From positions 1 to 12,363 of the forward strand of contig JAGVEU010000474.1 of the NCBI GenBank assembly GCA_020057985.1: a DNA stretch of 12,363 nt, given 5' to 3'. Of the stretch, positions 6,269 to 12,363 are shown one piece after another. The first letter of the stretch is position 1. Every line of letters begins with the position of its first letter. This DNA is from Calditrichota bacterium (GTDB lineage: Bacteria > Electryoneota > RPQS01). The notes beneath the pieces were generated by a model that worked only from the letters and a program-made list of their open reading frames with translations, had not been told where the DNA came from and did no database searches. The position numbers and the translations under genes were made by a program.

Positions 6269-6297
6269 AGTCACGGAGCTGCCTAGAAAACTATAAT
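6269..6297 (+). promoter_or_regulatory. candidate sigma70-type promoter
   Basis: A perfect TATAAT at 6292-6297 lies 94 nt before the ATG of the coiled-coil gene. The -35 region is poor (AGTCAC at 6269-6274, 17-nt spacer). It begins immediately after the type B hairpin. Confidence 0.4.
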
Positions 6298-6390
6298 TTG
6301 TTCGGAATTCACATACACATGGCGAGTAATTTTCGCCTCAGGAATATGACTCAACTCTCGAAAACAACCCAAACGCAAGGAATCAACCCT

Positions 6391-7566
6391 ATGTTACGTA
6401 CGCGTAATCGCCAAGACGTCGGCGGTGTCGCGCTGATTGTCAGCATCATTGTCGTGCTCATCGTTGTCGCAGCTCTGATTTTCCATTTCTTTTCTCGTCG
6501 GGAGCCTGCGCAAGTCAAAACCTTTCAAGAGCTGGTCATGCACGTGGACAAGCTCAACACTCAGATTTCGGAACGTGAAAGCAAGATTGCGGACATGGTT
6601 CAGAAATATAACGCCTCCCATCCTCAATCCCCGCTGGACACGACCGGAATTTCGAGTTTCGGCTTGAGCCCGGAGCAGGCGCAACTGCTTGCATCCAGAG
6701 TCTCGCAGGAGAAAGACATCTCCTATCGCGGACTGCTGCAGAATGTTCTTGATCTGAACAAGGACATTGACAACTTGAATCAGGAACTGCAGGAAGTCAA
6801 AAGCAGGCTGCGGCCTCCATACACGGTCAAGAAGGGGGACAGTCATTTTCAAGTCTGTCTCAACTTCCTGACTCAAGACGTGGGGCTCACCGATGAAGAG
6901 GCCATGGATTTGGTCGAGAAGGAAGCCTTGACTCCGGAGTTGCTTCCCGGTTTTGAGGTGTGGAACTATTATGGAGAGGGCATCTTCGGAACCTTTGTCA
7001 CGCAGGGCACGGCCAAGATCTCTCCGAACGCGCTCCAGCGCTCCACCAAACGAAAGATTGACACCGAACGGAAGAATCTGATTGAGGCGCGAAACCAGAA
7101 GGAAGCTGAAGTGCAGGATCTTCAAGCACGACGGGAAGAACTCCAGTCGGATATCAAGAACCTCGAGCAAGAGCGGCAGACCATGATGTCGCAAATGCAG
7201 GAGATGGCCTCAAAGAATGAGAAACTTGCTACTCAGCTCAATTCCCTGTTCTACACGATTGGCTCGTTCCGCGATTTAGAGAAGCAGGGAATCATCCACA
7301 AACCGACACTCGGCAAATGGGAAGTCAGCAGTCTGGAGAATCTCCCCGGCGAACGGACACTGGATCTCAGGTCGGACAACCGGATTGCGTTCACCGCCGG
7401 TTCGCTGGGCCTCGGAAAAGTATCCAAAGTCGTAGTCTTCCCCCGCTTCCTCGACGAGAACGTAGATTACAAAATCATCATTACCGATGACAAGCAGTCT
7501 GCAACCATCGTTCTGCAGAAGCTCGACAAATTCAAGCTCAGCCGGGTGGCGATTGCGGTGGATTAA
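6391..7566 (+). CDS. membrane-anchored coiled-coil protein with LysM-like motif
   Basis: A 391-residue protein with a short basic N-terminus (LRTRNRQD) and one transmembrane helix at about 10-34, so the bulk should be periplasmic. Heptad-rich segments at about 40-75 and 120-140 precede PYTVKKGDSHFQV (143-155), which resembles the start of a LysM peptidoglycan-binding repeat, in a region (143-215) that may be a divergent LysM. A long charged coiled coil follows (about 217-285), then a C-terminal domain of about 100 residues, probably beta-rich, that I do not recognise. ATG 6391 is chosen because AAGGA (6377-6381) sits 9 nt upstream and the membrane segment follows directly; the open frame reaches back to 6196, but those 65 codons cover the type B hairpin and the promoter. 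Position after PBP1A and the LysM-like motif suggest a cell-wall or envelope-scaffold role. A terminator follows. Confidence 0.8.
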   Translation: MLRTRNRQDVGGVALIVSIIVVLIVVAALIFHFFSRREPAQVKTFQELVMHVDKLNTQISERESKIADMVQKYNASHPQSPLDTTGISSFGLSPEQAQLLASRVSQEKDISYRGLLQNVLDLNKDIDNLNQELQEVKSRLRPPYTVKKGDSHFQVCLNFLTQDVGLTDEEAMDLVEKEALTPELLPGFEVWNYYGEGIFGTFVTQGTAKISPNALQRSTKRKIDTERKNLIEARNQKEAEVQDLQARREELQSDIKNLEQERQTMMSQMQEMASKNEKLATQLNSLFYTIGSFRDLEKQGIIHKPTLGKWEVSSLENLPGERTLDLRSDNRIAFTAGSLGLGKVSKVVVFPRFLDENVDYKIIITDDKQSATIVLQKLDKFKLSRVAIAVD

Positions 7567-7623
7567 GTCCATTCCCCCATACATCGTTCAGGTCTAATTC
7601 CTACAGAACCCGTGATCCTGCAC

Positions 7624-7665
7624 AGGGGGCTGTCCCATAAGTATGGGGTAGCCCCCTCTCTTTTT
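7624..7665 (+). terminator. intrinsic terminator of the envelope genes
   Basis: Perfect arms AGGGGGCT (7624-7631) and AGCCCCCT (7650-7657), an inner CCCAT/ATGGG pair (7634-7638 with 7643-7647), then CTC and TTTTT (7661-7665). It is directional for the plus strand; on the minus strand no T-run follows. Confidence 0.9.
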
Positions 7666-7762
7666 AGGATTTGAAGGGTTATCTTAGGGACATTGTCAGT
7701 TTATGGACAGGAGTTGGAGATGGCAAGGGAGTTTCGCCAAAGGTGGGATTCAAGTTGTACAT

Positions 7763-8404
7763 TCAGACCAGCGCAACCACAAACAGCAGCTGGCCGAAGG
7801 TGTCAATCTCCCAGGATGAATAACCGGTTGCCTGCAGAGCAGCTTCCAGTTGCTCGCGTGAATAATAGTAGGATGGGCATCCGCGCATGCTCAATCTCAC
7901 TTTGCGAATTCGCGCGCGTAAGGTGCCGGCTCGCGGAAATGTTGCAACCATAGTTGTTGCCGTGGCTTCCCGCGCTCGTCGCAGGTGCTCAACAGGATTC
8001 GGGATGTAGTCATAGAATCCGATGGCGATCGAGACATCACACACCTCATTAAGTTTCGCGTCGAGAAACGGGGTTGTAATGAAGTCTATTTTTTCTGAGA
8101 TGCCTTGCTCAGCGGCCAATTGCCTGGCAATCGTCATCATTCGAGCGGCAGGCTCCACGGCGACTATATGTCTGGCGCCGGCCTCGATCATCGGTTTGAA
8201 AAAGCGCCCGGTTCCTGCACCAATATCCAGAACAGAGGGAGCATTGTGCTGCGAAATGACTTCAATCGTTCGTCGCAAGCGCTCATACATGTCCCAGCGT
8301 AGCTTGTGATCCAGCCAGCGCGAGAATTTGTTTTTTTCACCGGTGTATATCGTGTCAAATTCGTCGGCGGTTTCGTGAAAATGCCGGATAACTGGATCGG
8401 TCAT
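7763..8404 (-). CDS. class I SAM-dependent methyltransferase
   Basis: A 213-residue soluble protein of the Methyltransf_11/25 type. Motif I is VLDIGAGTGRF (58-68), with the ribose-binding acidic residue E84 in VAVEP. The fourth strand region FCDVSIAIGFYDYI-like sequence appears around 121-134 (CDVSIAIGFYDYIPNP). The substrate cannot be told from sequence; the YYYS and C-terminal strands resemble small-molecule or polyketide/ubiquinone-type enzymes generally. Its ATG lies 22 nt after the stop of the polysaccharide deacetylase gene on the same strand, so the two are likely one transcript and a role in modifying an extracellular glycan or its precursor is possible. No strong ribosome binding site is seen. 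It converges on the coiled-coil gene of the plus strand. Confidence 0.85.
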   Translation of the reverse strand: MTDPVIRHFHETADEFDTIYTGEKNKFSRWLDHKLRWDMYERLRRTIEVISQHNAPSVLDIGAGTGRFFKPMIEAGARHIVAVEPAARMMTIARQLAAEQGISEKIDFITTPFLDAKLNEVCDVSIAIGFYDYIPNPVEHLRRAREATATTMVATFPRAGTLRARIRKVRLSMRGCPSYYYSREQLEAALQATGYSSWEIDTFGQLLFVVALV

Positions 8405-8426
8405 TGCAATAGAAATCGGTGAAGTG

Positions 8427-9269
8427 TCAGGTTGCGGGAATTTCCGCGAGTAGGTTCGAATAGGTGGTAAAGGTGAAGTCTGTCAACAGCCTTTCGACTC
8501 GATGTTTCATGCGGCGAAGATTGAGCAGATGTTGGAAACTTGCCTTTGCACCGATGCCCGAAACACGCGGCTGATCGGGGTCTATTTCCCAGGGATGCAT
8601 ATAGAAAAAATAGGTGCGGCCAGATGCTTGAAGCCGGCGGATTGCCCAGCGCGTGAACGCATAGGGATAGAGTCGGAAGTATCCACCGCCGGCTATTGGA
8701 ATCGCTTTTCCGGCAAGCTGTAACACGGATGGGGGGAGTTCGAATATCTCGCGGCCATTCTCCAGCTGAATACGGTGAGGGGTGAGGGCGGCCTTCGCGA
8801 CTCCATATCGAGTCCGCGCAAACGGAAAAACGCTTGCATCATAAGTGTGGCCGGTTTCGGCCAGAATATCCAGCGCCCACCACGATCGCTTCACGATTGT
8901 AAAACACGGCGCCCGATAACCAGTCACGGGAGAGCCGCTCAAGTCTTTGAGGAGTTTACGCAAGTCACTGACAGAAGCCCGGAACTCCTCCGGCGACAAG
9001 TCATAGACAAGCCGGTGATCTTCCCCGTGATTGGCGATTTCATGACCCGCAGTGGCAATCCTCTTCACAACTTGCGGATGCCGCCGCGCTATGTCACCGA
9101 GCACAAAACAAGTGACTTTCGTTTGCTTCTGTTCGAACAATTCGAGCAGTTGCTCGATATTGCGTTCAACACGTGATTCGCATGAGTCCCAAGTCGAGCG
9201 AGAAATGACCGAGGACAGATTCTCGACGTGATACCAATCCTCGACGTCCACTGAGAAGCCATGACGCAT
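8427..9269 (-). CDS. polysaccharide deacetylase of the XrtA/PEP-CTERM type (NodB fold plus DUF3473-like tail)
   Basis: A 280-residue carbohydrate esterase family 4 member, predicted to remove N-acetyl groups from an exopolysaccharide or its lipid-linked precursor. The N-terminal SVDVEDWYHVEN (6-17) supplies D8 and D11. The zinc-ligand region is NHGEDH (H81, H85), the arginine motif is GYRAP (117-121), and the C-terminal histidine is H225 in YMHPWEIDP. GGGYFRLYPYAFTRWA (194-209) and the HPWE-to-C-terminus stretch are typical of the subfamily found in exosortase A-linked EPS loci. There is no signal peptide, as usual for that group. No exosortase or EPS biosynthesis gene is visible here, so the rest of such a locus would be elsewhere or absent. 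Likely co-transcribed with the downstream methyltransferase; a candidate promoter lies at 9322-9350. Confidence 0.92.
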   Translation of the reverse strand: MRHGFSVDVEDWYHVENLSSVISRSTWDSCESRVERNIEQLLELFEQKQTKVTCFVLGDIARRHPQVVKRIATAGHEIANHGEDHRLVYDLSPEEFRASVSDLRKLLKDLSGSPVTGYRAPCFTIVKRSWWALDILAETGHTYDASVFPFARTRYGVAKAALTPHRIQLENGREIFELPPSVLQLAGKAIPIAGGGYFRLYPYAFTRWAIRRLQASGRTYFFYMHPWEIDPDQPRVSGIGAKASFQHLLNLRRMKHRVERLLTDFTFTTYSNLLAEIPAT

Positions 9270-9290
9270 TACTCGACTCGTATTGTGTTT

Positions 9291-9321
9291 ACAGCAGCAT
9301 CGGAAGAAATGCTCCTGCTGT
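9291..9321. other. inverted repeat between pyrophosphatase and deacetylase genes
   Basis: ACAGCAG (9291-9297) pairs with CTGCTGT (9315-9321), and inner CAT (9298-9300) with ATG (9309-9311), leaving a 3-nt bulge and an 8-nt loop. On the minus strand it would fall at the very 5' end of the deacetylase transcript; no T-run follows, so a terminator is unlikely. Confidence 0.5.
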
Positions 9322-9350
9322 AGTATTGCACTCTATTCGCAACCTTACAA
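9322..9350 (-). promoter_or_regulatory. candidate promoter of the deacetylase-methyltransferase pair
   Basis: On the minus strand TTGTAA (9345-9350) and AATACT (9322-9327) are separated by 17 nt, each matching the sigma70 consensus at four of six positions. Confidence 0.35.
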
Positions 9351-9376
9351 GTTTATTTCTTGAACCGTTAGAATGT

Positions 9377-11848
9377 CTACTTCGTACTCGATCCGATCCG
9401 CATCATGTAGAACGATCTGTAAACAAAGACGACGGCGATTAGAAAGAACACAGACGCCAAAGCAACGCGCGTGCCTTGAGTCAGTTCAATCGCGAGTTCA
9501 ACCGCCAGCACGCCGAAAAGAGTCGTAAACTTTATGACCGGATTCATGGCCACTGAGGATGTATCTTTGAACGGATCACCCACGGTGTCGCCGACCACGG
9601 TCGCGGCATGAAGTTCCGTGCCTTTCTCGCGCATATCCGTCTCAACAATCTTCTTCGCATTATCCCACGCGCCGCCGGCGTTGGCCATGAAGATCGCCTG
9701 ATAGAGACCAAAGACCGCGATCGAGATTAGATAGCCCACAAAGAAATAGGAATCAATGCAGGCAAATGCCAGAGTCGAAAAGAAGACAACGATGAAGATG
9801 TTGAACATTCCCTTTTGTGCATACTGCGTGCAGATTTCCACAATCTTCTTGCTGTCTTTTACAGAAGCTTTCGTCGCGGCGCTGTCCAGCTTGATATGGG
9901 TCTTGATGTATTCAACGGCGCGGTAGGCGCCCGTCGTCACTGCCTGCATGGACGCACCCGTGAACCAATAGATCACCGCGCCGCCGGTAATCAGACCGAG
10001 CAAGAACGGCGCATTGAGCAGGGAGAAGTTATAGGCGGCGGTTGTCAGCGCTTGTTCGATCTGCGGAAGCGTTAGCGTCCCATGGAGAAGTCCCGCTGCC
10101 TGCTTGGAAAGGAGCAAAATGATCGAGAATACCAACGTCGTCGCGCCGACTACCGCCGTCCCGATCAACACCGGTTTTGCGGTTGCCTTAAACGTGTTGC
10201 CTGCCCCGTCGTTCTCTTCAAGACTCAATTTCGCCTTCTCAAAGTCCGGCGTAAAGCCATAGTCCTTCTTAATCTCCGCCTTGATGCCGGGGAGAGTTTC
10301 GATCGTTGAAAGTTCATAAATGGACTGCGCGTTATCCGTGACAGGGCCGTAGGAGTCCACTGCAATTGTGACCGGTCCCATACCCAGAAATCCGAAGGCC
10401 ACCAAGCCGAAGGCGAAGACCGACGAGGCCGCCATGATGCCTGACAATCCCCATGTGCTGACACCCCAGGCGATCCCCATCAAGGCTACAATCGTGAGGC
10501 CCATCCAGTAGGCGCTGAAGTTGCCCGAAACAAGTCCGGACAGAATATCTAACGACGCTCCACCCTCTTTCGCGGCTTTGACAACTTCCTTAACGTGGCG
10601 CGACTTGGTTGACGTGAATACCTTAACCAACTCAGGAATCAGCGCGCCCGCAAGCGTGCCGCAACTGATGATTGTCGCTAATTTCCACCACAGAGTTCCG
10701 TCTCCAAGATCCGGTAGCATGAAGCACGAGATCACGTAGGTGACAGCAATTGAAATAATAGATGTGATCCAGACCAGCGAAGTCAACGGAGTCTCAAAAT
10801 TGAAGCTCGTTGCTTTGCCGAACTTACTCTTTGCCCATGCTCCGTTGATCCAATAGGAAGCGATACTCGTGACAATCATCATCACGCGCATCACAAAAAT
10901 CCAGACTAATAATTGAAGCTGAATCGCCGGATCGAGCACCGCCAGCAGAATGAACGTAATCAGCGCCACACCGGTGACACCGTACGTCTCAAATCCGTCC
11001 GCCGTCGGCCCGACCGAATCGCCCGCATTGTCGCCTGTACAGTCAGCGATTACGCCAGGGTTGCGCGCATCGTCTTCCTTGATATTGAACACAATTTTCA
11101 TCAGGTCGGAGCCGATATCCGCGATCTTCGTGAAGATACCGCCTGCGATACGCAGCGCGGCGGCGCCTAATGATTCACCGATGGCAAAACCGATGAAGCA
11201 ATAGCCGGCCAGGTTCCCCGGAATAAACAGCAAAATCGCCAGCATGATGATTAATTCGATGGAGATCAGCAGCGTGCCGACACTGATCCCGGCCCGCAAG
11301 GGAATCGCAAATAAGGGGAACGGCATCCCGGCCAAACTGGCGAACGCAGTCCGTGAATTGGCAAAGGTGTTAATACGGATGCCAAACCAGGCCACGCAAT
11401 AGCTGCCGGCAATACCAATCAGACTGAACAACAGAATAATCAGCAGATTGCCTGCACCCACCGGTTTTAGCCAGCCGAAATAGACCATCATGATCAGACC
11501 GATAAATGCCCACAGAATCATGATGAACCGACCCTGCGAGAGAAGATAGGTCTTGCAGGTTTCGTAGATCAACTCCGAGATCTCCCGCATCGAGTGATGC
11601 ACGGGCAGCTTCTTAATCCCTTTGTACGCAAACCAGCCGAAGACCATTCCCAGCAAACAGACGACGATGCCCGCTACGAGCAGCGCATAGCCGGAGATGC
11701 CGAAAAAACTGCTCCCGTGAAGATCGGGAACCACGATATCGGCTTCACTTGCCCGCGCAACTGATGCTGTCAACATCAACAGCATTACTCCGATAACCCG
11801 CCGCAATGCCGATGTCAGCGAGCGATACCGATCAAACTCAAGACTCAT
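9377..11848 (-). CDS. hppA: membrane-bound proton-translocating pyrophosphatase (divergent clade)
   Basis: Integral membrane ion pump that couples hydrolysis of pyrophosphate to H+ export; 823 residues with about 16 hydrophobic helices and an extra N-terminal hydrophobic, signal-like segment (about 15-33, ending ARASEA). The PPi/Mg2+ residues are present: K241, D244, D248, E258, GDNAGD with D273 and D277, D269, the DSYGP-TDNA segment (D498, D505), N551, D729, and GDTVGDPFKDT (D754, D758, K761, D762). The canonical DX7KXE signature is altered: one residue is missing after D248 and the Glu is replaced (V253 or F254 depending on alignment). K554 in GNTFKAT occupies the site of the lysine that makes pumps K+-independent. 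These traits fit the distantly related Na+-regulated H+-PPase clade described from Chlorobium limicola and others. GAAGGAG lies 7 nt upstream of the ATG (11856-11862). Confidence 0.93.
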   Translation of the reverse strand: MSLEFDRYRSLTSALRRVIGVMLLMLTASVARASEADIVVPDLHGSSFFGISGYALLVAGIVVCLLGMVFGWFAYKGIKKLPVHHSMREISELIYETCKTYLLSQGRFIMILWAFIGLIMMVYFGWLKPVGAGNLLIILLFSLIGIAGSYCVAWFGIRINTFANSRTAFASLAGMPFPLFAIPLRAGISVGTLLISIELIIMLAILLFIPGNLAGYCFIGFAIGESLGAAALRIAGGIFTKIADIGSDLMKIVFNIKEDDARNPGVIADCTGDNAGDSVGPTADGFETYGVTGVALITFILLAVLDPAIQLQLLVWIFVMRVMMIVTSIASYWINGAWAKSKFGKATSFNFETPLTSLVWITSIISIAVTYVISCFMLPDLGDGTLWWKLATIISCGTLAGALIPELVKVFTSTKSRHVKEVVKAAKEGGASLDILSGLVSGNFSAYWMGLTIVALMGIAWGVSTWGLSGIMAASSVFAFGLVAFGFLGMGPVTIAVDSYGPVTDNAQSIYELSTIETLPGIKAEIKKDYGFTPDFEKAKLSLEENDGAGNTFKATAKPVLIGTAVVGATTLVFSIILLLSKQAAGLLHGTLTLPQIEQALTTAAYNFSLLNAPFLLGLITGGAVIYWFTGASMQAVTTGAYRAVEYIKTHIKLDSAATKASVKDSKKIVEICTQYAQKGMFNIFIVVFFSTLAFACIDSYFFVGYLISIAVFGLYQAIFMANAGGAWDNAKKIVETDMREKGTELHAATVVGDTVGDPFKDTSSVAMNPVIKFTTLFGVLAVELAIELTQGTRVALASVFFLIAVVFVYRSFYMMRIGSSTK

Positions 11849-11902
11849 GCTTGAACTCCTTCAATTTATTTTTCTATGAAAATTTATCAGTTAGACCAAT
11901 AA

Positions 11903-11943
11903 GATTCCGACAGGGTTGCGGAGGACCTTAACCCTGCTCGGCG
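11903..11943 (+). repeat. type B REP-like hairpin upstream of hppA
   Basis: Stem CAGGGTT (11911-11917) with AACCCTG (11930-11936), 12-nt loop GCGGAGGACCTT, family flanks ATTCCG and CTCGGCG. It is 54 nt from the pyrophosphatase start in the divergent intergenic region. Confidence 0.8.
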
Positions 11944-12254
11944 CACATGTCAGAAGGCTCTCGAGAATAACTATAAATGCCAGAGTTTCTTTGAAAAGCA
12001 GTATGGACGTGAACCGACTTTAGTGAATGGATTACACATACAAAGTGCAAATATTGCACTAAGCGGAGGAAGCGTTTGACTGCAATTGCCAACGCGAAAC
12101 TCAGCACTTCTTTTTAACTCATTATTTTCAAGCTTTTAGTTTTCACTAAAAGGTCTAATATATAAGTATTGACAATACGAGGCAAGAGAAAACTTTGGCA
12201 AGTTTGTTGCTTTCAGTACTTTGTAGAAGAAACTCTATTCAAAGGAGGCATGTC
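11944..12254. other. AT-rich divergent intergenic region with two dyads
   Basis: No established gene. It contains a TATAAA (11972-11977) 28 nt after the type B hairpin, the dyad AGTGCAA-ATA-TTGCACT (12044-12060), a dyad CTTTTAGT-TTTC-ACTAAAAG (12133-12152), and a perfect -35-like TTGACA (12169-12174) without a good -10 at 17 nt. A 13-codon TTG-initiated frame (12076-12117) follows a GGAGG at 12065-12069. These are candidate regulatory sites for the downstream secreted protein and perhaps hppA. Confidence 0.5.
12133..12152. promoter_or_regulatory. perfect 8-bp inverted repeat, possible operator
   Basis: CTTTTAGT and ACTAAAAG flank TTTC, 17 nt upstream of a TTGACA hexamer. It could be a repressor site or a small hairpin; neither can be shown from sequence alone. 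Confidence 0.4.
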
Positions 12255-12363
12255 ATGCTAACAAGAAAAATTATCTTTGTTGTTTTTCTGTCTTTGACGG
12301 TCTGCGAGTCGGTTTTGGCGCAAGCCTATGTGGCGGGAACCACATGGCTCCGCACTCAGCACA
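12255..12363 (+). CDS. secreted protein, N-terminal part only
   Basis: The first 36 codons of a gene cut by the window end. MLTRKIIFVVFLSLTV is a basic start plus hydrophobic core, and VLA-QA gives a signal peptidase I type site near residues 22-24, so the product is exported. The mature start AYVAGTTWLRTQH is not enough to name a family. The start is well supported by an AAAGGAGG (12241-12248) six nt before the ATG; the nearby ATG at 12250 meets a stop after two codons. Confidence 0.8.
   Translation, partial: MLTRKIIFVVFLSLTVCESVLAQAYVAGTTWLRTQH

Noticed and set aside
6196..6390. 65-residue N-terminal extension of the coiled-coil protein
   Set aside because: It would be translated from the type B hairpin and a TATAAT promoter; ATG 6391 has a ribosome site and precedes the membrane helix directly.
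6394..7194. 266-codon open frame on the minus strand
   Set aside because: It is antisense to the coiled-coil gene, whose heptad-rich codon pattern keeps the opposite strand open; its translation shows no family motif.
8775..9176. 133-codon plus-strand frame
   Set aside because: Antisense to the NodB domain of the deacetylase, which has full catalytic motifs.
9291..9321. Terminator for the pyrophosphatase gene
   Set aside because: The stem is bulged and no T-run follows on the minus strand.

Overview
The window looks like a chromosomal segment of a Gram-negative-type bacterium of moderate GC. Candidates are the FCB superphylum (Bacteroidota/Chlorobiota relatives and candidate phyla) or a similar environmental lineage, but no marker gene fixes the taxon. 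The hints are a class A penicillin-binding protein, an exosortase(XrtA)-type polysaccharide deacetylase, a divergent H+-pyrophosphatase of a clade known from Chlorobium, and many REP-like hairpins with their own Y1 transposase. Layout: 1-2301 (+) holds a beta-class DNA methyltransferase fused to an Mrr-like nuclease-type domain, followed 8 nt later by a small zinc-ribbon protein of unknown role; together they could be a compact restriction-modification unit. 2302-4030 is a repeat-rich accessory patch: an inverted pair of 'type B' hairpins (2318-2500), a damaged-looking MNT-type nucleotidyltransferase gene (2563-3018), and a REP-associated tyrosine transposase (RAYT, 3344-3949) surrounded and interrupted by 'type A' REP-like hairpins. 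4031-7566 (+) is cell envelope: penicillin-binding protein 1A, then a membrane-anchored coiled-coil protein with a LysM-like motif, closed by a clear intrinsic terminator at 7624-7665. 7763-11848 is on the minus strand: membrane pyrophosphatase (transcribed first), XrtA-type polysaccharide deacetylase, and a SAM methyltransferase. 11849-12254 is a divergent intergenic region with a type B hairpin and two dyads, and the window ends in the first 36 codons of a secreted protein. The most notable biology is the RAYT/REP system. The type A hairpin (stem GGCATGTG/CACATGCC, 11-nt loop) occurs upstream of the RAYT in both orientations, downstream of it, and three times in tandem, in frame, inside the RAYT coding sequence. 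There it encodes repeats of the peptide HVRNEDTCRR between the HUH motif and the catalytic tyrosine, without breaking the frame. A fragment matching the RAYT 3' end plus one hairpin also lies directly upstream of it, as a direct repeat. A second, unrelated hairpin family (type B, stem CAGGGTT/AACCCTG) sits in intergenic gaps across the window (2318, 2463, 6204, 11903) and has no cognate transposase in view.
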